Shown one piece after another: positions 9,564 to 15,879 of a DNA stretch of 15,879 bases (position 1 is its first letter; every line of letters starts with the position of its first letter). Below the pieces are notes generated by a model. It saw nothing but the letters and a program-made list of their open reading frames with translations. It searched no databases and had not been told where the DNA came from. The position numbers and the translations under genes are program-made. The stretch comes from Rhizophlyctis rosea (taxonomy: Eukaryota; Chytridiomycota; Chytridiomycetes; Rhizophlyctidales; Rhizophlyctidaceae). Where the stretch lies: the NCBI GenBank assembly GCA_027596075.1, contig JADGJC010000106.1, positions 103,106-118,984 of the forward strand, read 5' to 3'.

Positions 9564-11285
9564 CCATTCCCAGAACTTTTCCCACTTTCAATATTCAAAA
9601 CGGACGCAACTCTGCCAACTCCTTCCGCACAATCCACCGCCAGTCAGGCGCAGGCTGAAACAACTTTGCAAGCGTCTCAATCTTCTAACCCACCCCCCCT
9701 ACCGTTCCTCCCGCTTGAAATTTGGTCCTCCATATTGTGCTTGGTTCCCAATCCTCGCAACTTGGTCCAAACCTCCAAAGCCTTCTTCAACACTCTCGGC
9801 AAAGACAAGCATGGTCGCGTACAATACTTGCAGAATCTTCTTGGGCCGAAGCTGTCCTTATACCGTGCTGTCCTCCTCCGCGAGTTCCATCCTCTGCTAA
9901 ACGCGGACGTGGCAAGCATTCTTTTGAACAACGGAGCTCTCGTCCCACGTTACCTCATCCAAAGGGCCTATCAGCTCCCCAACCTCAAAAACAATAGTGC
10001 AGACGGTCCTCCACTCAAAACGGACGTGCTACCCGGCTTACCGAACATGGCAAAACCCTCTACGGATCTGACCTAAATCCATCCCAAAAGCCAGACGACT
10101 TCAGCACCTTTTACCAAAATTTATGCCCACAAAATGACCACGAAGAGCAAACCCTTAAAGCTCTGGTTTACACTTACAACTTCATCTTAGATCCCCACTT
10201 CATAACCAAAATCGACATCAGCCCCCCACGCGATCCCGTACGCGAATCGACCTCAACCAAAAATATCTACGTAATGCTCAGCATAGCCATATCGCGACAG
10301 AGGGACTTCCCACTCACATTACTCAACCGCCTAACACCTGCGGGTTATAACCCACAGGACATTCGACAACAGTTTATGGACGCACATATAACAGGCTGTG
10401 CCCTCTCTGAAATATGGACTGATCCCCTCCAACAACAACAAACCTACATGGACTGGTTCTACTCCCGCAACATCAAAATCGACGGGAGGACCATTTTCTG
10501 TTACACAGAATTGTGGTTCCAGCAACAGCCATTCTCCCTCCCCGACCACATCCCGCTTTTCCGCAACCATACCACCGACGACGTCATTGCCCATGGGCAA
10601 AGCGATTACACACCCACCCCAGGGGCATATCTTTGAGCCTCTACACAAACCTTTGCGCCCAATTACCAATGTTCGACCAACAATTCCGTCTCCACATCCC
10701 CACGGATCTGCTTCAAGTGGAGAAGAATATCATACACATCCGTGAGGTCCGATCAATGCTTGCGGACGTCGGTCCACACCACGCTCTAGTGAATTACCTC
10801 CTCGACATCCTTTTCTGCGACAACCTCCACGATGTACCTGATCCAGAGGGTTACCGTGCCCTGCTCAAAGCACATGAACGCAATTGGGTGCATCGCCACG
10901 ATTCCGACACCGACATCTCCCTCCTCCTCAAAGAGGGCCTGATCATGAAACCTACCTATCTCAGCTGGATCGTCTGGCGCTACTTGCGGAACGATGATAC
11001 TGCTATAAGCGCGGTCCAGCCCCTTCTCGATCAGATAGAGGAAAATGCTAAGACTTGCGAGGATGCTGGGCGGTTGGGGGAGTGGCGGGGGCATGTGGGG
11101 AGGGGGTGGAGATCATTCAGTTGCGAATAAGGGAGTTTCGGAAGATGATGGATGGTGGGCGAGCGTTGCCCGGGTGGTATAAGGAGAGATTGGAGGTTTG
11201 TGTTTTGCATTTGGAGAAGTGTGAGGGGTTGTTGGAGGGGGTTTTGGGTGTTGTTGAGGGACGGATTGGTGAGCTGGTGGTTTGA
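9564..11285 (+). CDS. F-box-like protein, start unresolved, frame changes
   Basis: An F-box-like segment, LPFLPLEIWSSILCLVPNPR followed by NLVQTSKAFFNTL, is encoded around 9690-9795, then a long region unlike anything I recognise. The F-box frame is open from 9564 without any usable ATG; an ATG at 9560 is one frame off and meets TGA at 9656. The change near 10.05 kb is well explained by a 65-nt intron, 10026-10090 (phase 0, GTGCTA...CAAAAG, branch CTAAAT). A second change between about 10513 and 10637 could be an intron (10513-10622, phase 2, poor donor) or a one-base indel in CCCCAGGGG. A third near 11.07-11.13 kb could be intron 11073-11131 (phase 2, G-rich) or an indel in a G-run. All four coding segments keep protein-like composition, so either the gene works, was recently broken, or carries assembly errors. 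F-box proteins usually act as SCF ubiquitin-ligase substrate adaptors; that role is inferred. Confidence 0.6.
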
Positions 11286-11587
11286 AGTCTGGAGCTTTTT
11301 GGTGATGTTTAGTACATGGCGACCTGTAGCATAGTTGAGAAATGCACGTCCTTTTGTACATTCGAAGACGCTCACCGGAAGGAAGGAGCACTGTATGATG
11401 TAATGGATCTTGGTCTTGTGAGAAATCAGGATTCCGGGTTGGTTTCCACCCTGCACTCTATGACGCACGATTGGTTTCACTCTGCATAACGCATGCGAGC
11501 AGATCGCGGCGGAAAGCGCGGCGGAAGTCTTCACATATGTGAAACCGTCCCAAATTTCTCACGCCCAAATGGTTGAATATGCCCCCT

Positions 11588-11596
11588 CTTATATAT
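11588..11596 (+). promoter_or_regulatory. TATA element of first tandem F-box-like gene
   Basis: CTTATATAT lies about 100 nt upstream of the start codon at 11698. The identical nine bases stand at a similar distance before the paralogous gene at 13186, which supports a functional, co-duplicated core promoter. Confidence 0.6.
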
Positions 11597-11697
11597 CTCT
11601 GAGTTCCCTGCTCTCTCCGCTTGCTTGCATTTGCCGCAAGTACAAGTTTAAGTAACTTTCGTAGTGTACAAAGATCACTCCTCTACACCACTCCATC

Positions 11698-12514
11698 ATG
11701 ACCAGCTCCCCAACGGCTCACAACCCGCAAGCCCTGACGAATACAGTATCGACAGTATCCACAATATCGACCAACCCATTTGCCGTGTTTCCAAACGAAA
11801 CTCTCCTCGAAATATTCCACTACATACGTCATCACCTACTCAGTCTCGTTGCGACTGGAGAACTTCTGGATCTACTGTTGGTAGATCGCCTTTCCCATCG
11901 CTTCGTAAAGAGGTTGAGACCATGCCTCGCAGAGCCTCAGGTGACATGGTTTACAGCTCAAGTGCAACTGCTCTTCGAGTGAGTGCGCTTTCCAACACCT
12001 TGATTTGATACAAGTATTTGCCGCCCTCCTCGCCCCACTTCACAAGACATTATTGCAACAAATCATATGTTTGACCTTCTGCCTCCCATCCCGTCCCGAA
12101 ATTAGCCGCGATTCGCAAATCGGACCGCTCTCTTCTGAACCTCTCAGCAGCCTTGGGACGTTGTTGCGAAACCCGTTCTTCAACCTCTCCAACAGCCTTT
12201 GGCGCCTTCTCAGCATCACTCGAAGCACTCATCGCAGGAATCTCCTGCGCGAACTCTTGCCAGCCCTGCCCTACAAGTTGTCTCCATTGGAACCACAATG
12301 TATCATGCACGACAAAACCGCCGCATTTTCATGCGAACAATGGATTGCAAATTACCCGCACCATGGTTCCATCATTGTTTTGAAGGACCCCCAAGTCATT
12401 GACTATGACGAAGAGCATGCACCATTGGGGATGTATTTGAAAAAGGAGAAGAAGCAATGGGCAGTCCAATACTTTGATGGAGGGTCCTTGGAGACTTTTT
12501 TGTGTATTTTGTGA
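11698..12514 (+). CDS. F-box-like protein, tandem paralogue 1
   Basis: The exons are 11698-11978 and 12106-12514, giving 229 aa. The donor is GTGAGT after GA (phase 2) and the acceptor AAATTAG; the intron is 127 nt. Residues 28-70, FAVFPNETLLEIFHYIRHHL to VDRLSHRFVKRL, read as an F-box-like helix set. The second exon encodes NPFFNLSN, LLPALPYKLSPLEP and FSCEQW with GSIIVLKDPQV, aligning along its length with the gene at 13186-13904. Exon 2 is exactly 409 nt in both genes and the intron is in the same place and phase, which supports both models. No substrate-binding repeat (LRR, WD40, Kelch) is visible. A role as SCF adaptor is inferred and unproven. Confidence 0.75.
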
Positions 12515-13083
12515 TGGTTCGTTTGATCAACGACAGACTTCTCACACTTGATCTGATCCATTTCGCGCATAGGTACGCTGCTAGCTATTCGGCTATTCGG
12601 CCCAATGACTAGCCGCTTCACCGCATTCCCATGAGCTGTCGCAAAAGTTTCTTTCTTTCGCTCTGAAATGTAAATATGGAACTCGTATGTTCTCGAGCAT
12701 GAATCGACTAAGGTTATTCGTGAGCATGTTGATGGATTGCAATTAGTTAAGGTCATGAGGGAAGTGCATCGGCGAATGAAGTGCCGCCTACACTTGCTGT
12801 TGGAAATTGCTCAATGTGAAGCATCCCAAACAAATCCAATCACTCGCACATGCTCGTGACTTGAACGGCCTTGAACTCGATTGGTGTCAATGGAACTTTC
12901 GGTTTCAAAGTATGGTCTCTTGTGGGAAGAATATCGCAACCTCACAGTTAGCTCTTTCTGAATCCCGATCCTTTTTGGTGAAATGAATCTAAATCGCGAC
13001 TATCTGAGTCCAAATTTTGAAACCGGTTTCCATGGTCGTGGTCTCCGTCCCATCTAGGATCCGAATCCGTCGAGGATCGAAAT
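12515..13083. other. Intergenic region between the tandem F-box-like genes
   Basis: No exon recognised. An 8-base direct repeat (CTATTCGG twice, 12585-12600) is the only obvious short repeat. Confidence 0.5.
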
Positions 13084-13092
13084 CTTATATAT
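13084..13092 (+). promoter_or_regulatory. TATA element of second tandem F-box-like gene
   Basis: CTTATATAT, identical to the element at 11588-11596, lies about 95 nt upstream of the start codon at 13186. Confidence 0.6.
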
Positions 13093-13185
13093 TACTGTCT
13101 GCCCTCTTATCGTCTTAGCACGCGTCACCAAGTTCACCCAACAACACAAGCTTACAAGACCTTCATAAGAAACACGCCAATCATT

Positions 13186-13904
13186 ATGAACACGAACCCT
13201 CCACCCAAAAAACCTCTCAACCCATTCGCCGTGTTCCCCGACGAAATCTTAATCGACATCTTCACTTACATCCGCCAACACATACTCAGCGACTTCGCAT
13301 TCACGGAACTCTTCCACCTACTCCTCATCGATCGCTTATTCTACGGCTTCGCGAAGAAGTTACGTCCATGTGTCGCTGAAGCGCAATTGGCAAGCACAAC
13401 CAGCATGATGGTGTAGTAGGTGATCAGCATGCCTGGGATCTGTCGTACCTTCCCTTCGCCTCTCCTAATAACTACATCGTCGTCATTTTCGACAGCCACC
13501 TCCACCTCAGCAGAGAAGGTCTCGTAGATTTCTACGGCATCGAAATCCCCACAAACCTCTGGAAACACCCCTACTTCAACCCCACTCAATCATACTTCCT
13601 CATCTACCAACTCACCGCACCCGATGAGCGTCCGGACTTTTTCACTCGTATCTTGGCACGACTTTCATACAAGACGTCGCCGATGAGGCCTGTGGAGGTC
13701 GTAGGGGAGAACGCCGTTGCTTTGTCCTGTGAATACTGCGTTGTGGATCTTGACGATGGAGGGGAGGATATCAAGATTTTGAAGAAGCCAAAGGTGGTGA
13801 CGGTTGAGGAGGGATCCCATGAGTCCCGGAAGTTTACGATCGCTCGAAGGAATGGGCGGTTAAACATCCGTGGGAGAATGACGTGCATTTGCTCTGAGAT
13901 GTGA
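13186..13904 (+). CDS. F-box-like protein, tandem paralogue 2
   Basis: The exons are 13186-13412 and 13496-13904, giving 211 aa. The 83-nt intron starts GTAGTA, has a good branch region (CCTAATAAC) and ends TTTTCGACAG; it is phase 2 like that of paralogue 1. Residues 14-56, FAVFPDEILIDIFTYIRQHI to IDRLFYGFAKKL, are the F-box-like segment. The second exon gives LWKHPYFN, RLSYKTSPMRPVEVV, ALSCEYCVVD and IKILKKPKVVTVEE, matching paralogue 1 at low but continuous similarity. The frame downstream of 13434 is also open back through the intron, so intron retention would not by itself reveal a stop in that frame, but the upstream frame would meet TAG at 13414. Function is inferred only from the F-box. 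Confidence 0.78.
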
Positions 13905-14128
13905 GTTGTCGGAAAGTTCGTGCAACACAGGGTACGTCTCATCTAATCAATGCCGCTCGACTTCACAGCATTTCACTGCCCCTATAGTCATCAGTCTCTT
14001 TCTGCGCATGCATTGTATCTCAATTTGTATAACCAACATGTAATAATCAGAAATCTTCAACCTGTCAGTTATGAGTATCATTGAAGTCTGCGCTACCTTG
14101 GTAACTCCGCGCTAGTGTATAGTGGTGA

Positions 14129-14458
14129 TGCGCCATGTGCACTGTTCGCCATGCGACATCCATATCTAACTCGCCATATCAGCAACACCAGCGAGCAATA
14201 TCGGAAATGTACTTTGAATACAAAACCTCTCACCGAAAGTCAGATAATGTCTTCAACAGATCCCGCACTACCGGCAACGCAAGAAAAGGCGCTGTATCCC
14301 ACGAGTACTGCCGTATTGAGGGAGACCCAATGAATTGCTGGCACCTCCTCACAATCCTGAAGAAGCCTACTTACACGCTGCATGGACCTCATGGATATGT
14401 GAGGCAAACGAATTGGGCTGCTAAATTTGATATTTATGATCACATACATGTTGCGTAA
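14129..14458 (+). pseudogene. Truncated third copy of the tandem F-box-like gene (C-terminal part)
   Basis: The frame ending at TAA 14456-14458 encodes YFEYKTSHRKSDN, then AVSHEYCRIEG and LLTILKKPTYTL. These align in order with YKTSPMRPVEVV, ALSCEYCVVD and IKILKKPKVVTV of the gene ending at 13904. The spacing to the stop is also similar. Upstream, this frame meets stops (for example 14126-14128), and no F-box segment or first exon was found between 13905 and 14129. I read it as a 5'-truncated, decaying duplicate. It could still be an exon of a gene with an unrecognised first exon. Confidence 0.6.
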
Positions 14459-15708
14459 TGGTGGGCTGTGGCTAGATTCACGAGGGTTTGTTTCAATCAG
14501 CTGAAAGATTTGATAACTGACTTCCATCATCCCAAAGTCAACCATATGCCCAATGAGCGCTCAACGGGCATGAAAAGCCAACGGGCGCCCTGCTATGCTT
14601 TTCCTAGAGTGGCCGTAGGGCGAAATGGGGTTGGTTGTCAATTGAGCCCCCTCATTTGCGTACTCGCTGAGTGCTTCGGCAGAGGGGGCTCAATGAATGA
14701 CGTCGGCAGATTACCCAATCAATGCCCCTGATCGGAGCATCGATTGTGCGACCTGCACGACGCCCTCATTTGGCAACCACCCCATTCCACCAAACAGGCA
14801 CCCCAGAACGTGTCTCCAAGAAGCACAAGCTGGGGCCCACCCACACCAGCATCGGCAACTGGCGTGTGCCGGAGAAGCTCTGGATGCCTGCATTACGGTG
14901 CAAGGCAGAGCGGATGGTGGTGGTTAAATGGAAGCCAAAAAGGTGTGCTGAATTTGCAAAAGTGTTCAAAATATGACGCGCGTGTTGGGCGCATTTGAGG
15001 TGTACGGCTGGCTGCGGCACAGTGACGCTATGCTGTGGCTTGGTGACTCAGCACAAGTGCGCCGCCCCTCCACCCATAGTTTCAAATCAATTTTGAAGCT
15101 TCCCCACCAAAGTCTCGCAACCTTCCCACACTTTCATTTTGAAATCGCCACCACTATCCTCCTTCACCTCCATCATCCCTCAAGGCCACAATAACCGGTC
15201 AAGCGTTGCAATACAGTTGTTGCCGACCCCAAGGTGAGTGTTTGGCTGCAATTTTGGCAAAGGTTGATCGTCATTTGGCTTCACAATGTCACTTTGCATC
15301 TTTTAGCGCCATTGTCCCACGCTCAATACGTCAACCAGTTGCCTCATATCGCTGAGATCAACATACTGTAGCTGTTTTCTGCCCCGTGGTGAGCGTCCTC
15401 CTTCTTTCCCGCGCACAAAACACCGCCATTGGGCTTCGCAAACTCACTCGACATCTTTTTCGTACAGATTAATCACGTTCAAAGCCGCACAATTTGGTCG
15501 GCGGTTGATTTGAGGGTTGTTTGCATAGTTTGACAGACGTGAGTCGCTTGGAATGCCATTGCGCGGTCGTAGAACAGAGCATATTCCTGACTTTTCAACT
15601 TTTCAGTCATTTTCCCACGCTTCTTTCCACCGATGCTTGAACACCAGTCCTGCCATTGTTTTTCTCGAACTACACCACACACCCTCCCTACATTGCGCAA
15701 CAAACAAG
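14459..15708. other. Mostly non-coding 1.25 kb with a stem-loop and splice-like signals
   Basis: No protein family recognised on either strand. It contains the inverted repeat at 14641-14694, a TGACTCA (AP-1-type) motif at 15044-15050, and several intron-like donor and acceptor pairs around 15233-15306 and 15390-15467 that may belong to a spliced leader of a gene to the right. Confidence 0.45.
14641..14694. repeat. 12-bp perfect inverted repeat, 30-nt loop
   Basis: ATTGAGCCCCCT at 14641-14652 is the exact reverse complement of AGGGGGCTCAAT at 14683-14694, separated by 30 bases. As RNA it would form a GC-rich 12-bp stem. It lies downstream of the third F-box-like copy; no target-site duplication marking a transposon end was seen. 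Confidence 0.8.
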
Positions 15709-15879
15709 ATGTCCGGAGAAGACCGTGAAGCCAAACGCCGCATGTTGGAGGAGGTATTCGACCCTCCACTCGTGATTGTGGCAAAACTATTTGGAGGGGA
15801 AGGAAGAAGGTGACGGGGAAGGCGTACGAGAAGATACTGGTCAAGATGGGGAATGTGGAGGGTTGGTATGGTGGGGCGG
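15709..15879 (+). CDS. Possible 5' end of an unrecognised gene running off the right edge
   Basis: ATG 15709 in good context (AACAAGATG) begins MSGEDREAKRRMLEEVFDPP, but this frame stops at 15811-15813. Another frame continues to the edge with KVTGKAYEKILVKMGNVEGW, which also looks protein-like. A 53-nt intron at 15754-15806 would join them in phase but lacks a good branch site and pyrimidine tract; a frameshift is the alternative. I do not recognise the protein. Confidence 0.3.

Noticed and set aside
9373..9900. Long plus-strand open frame of 175 codons overlapping the F-box-like segment
   Set aside because: It reads the F-box-coding bases in a different frame, giving basic and Ser/Pro-rich sequence with no domain; the F-box frame is the meaningful one.
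10786..11534. Minus-strand open frames of 102 and 167 codons
   Set aside because: They are opposite the protein-like C-terminal part of the F-box-like gene, and their composition (Pro, Leu, His-rich) fits an antisense shadow.
13390..13427. GC-AG intron of 38 nt in the second tandem F-box-like gene
   Set aside because: It is much shorter than every other intron here; the GT-AG intron 13413-13495 has better branch and acceptor signals and gives the 409-nt exon shared with the paralogue.
1..15879. Bacterial, phage, CRISPR or transposon content
   Set aside because: Spliceosomal introns, TATA/CCAAT promoters and eukaryotic trafficking and mitochondrial proteins are inconsistent with bacterial DNA; no spaced repeats, transposase, reverse transcriptase or long terminal repeats were seen.

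Overview
The window is a nuclear piece of a fungal genome, most likely an early-diverging lineage such as a chytrid. The clues are very short introns (mostly 53-93 nt) with GT-AG ends and CTRAC-like branch sites, high intron density, single-gene transcription units with TATA and CCAAT elements, and fungal orthologues of RGP1 and the HDHD5/CECR5 hydrolase. The exact genus cannot be read from the sequence. Most genes are broken into small exons, so the exon models below were built by hand from protein-family alignment from memory, splice signals and phase agreement.

Layout. (1) 1-2719, minus strand: RGP1, the arrestin-like partner of Ric1 in the Ypt6/Rab6 exchange factor of the Golgi; eight exons, running off the left edge just before its expected C-terminus. 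(2) 2720-3735: a 1 kb divergent intergenic region with a perfect short inverted repeat, a 19-bp tandem repeat carrying palindromes, and E-box and CCAAT motifs. (3) 3736-5993, plus strand: a mitochondrial-type HAD subfamily IIA hydrolase (HDHD5/CECR5 family) of 366 aa in 19 exons, three of them only 8, 12 and 13 nt. (4) 5994-8295: no gene recognised; several T-tracts. (5) 8296-9106, plus: a 170-aa protein with the N-terminal half of CHCHD2/Mix17 (basic leader, then a conserved glycine-zipper segment) but no CX9C domain; its stop codon lies in a 30-bp tandem duplication. (6) 9564-11285, plus: an F-box-like protein gene whose coding frame changes three times, one change explained by a good intron, and whose start is not found. 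(7) 11588-12514 and 13084-13904, plus: two tandem paralogous F-box-like genes with the same promoter core, the same phase-2 intron position and second exons of exactly 409 nt. (8) 14129-14458: a truncated third copy with only the C-terminal part. (9) 14459-15879: mostly non-coding, with a stem-loop, a chain of splice-like signals and a doubtful ORF at the right edge.

The left half holds single-copy housekeeping genes (Golgi trafficking, mitochondria) and the right half a small, evolving F-box-like cluster. Nothing indicates a mobile element, CRISPR array, prophage or operon. The most interesting items are the microexons, the CHCHD2-like protein with an exchanged C-terminus, and the F-box duplication series. 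I found no evidence of a wholly new biological system.
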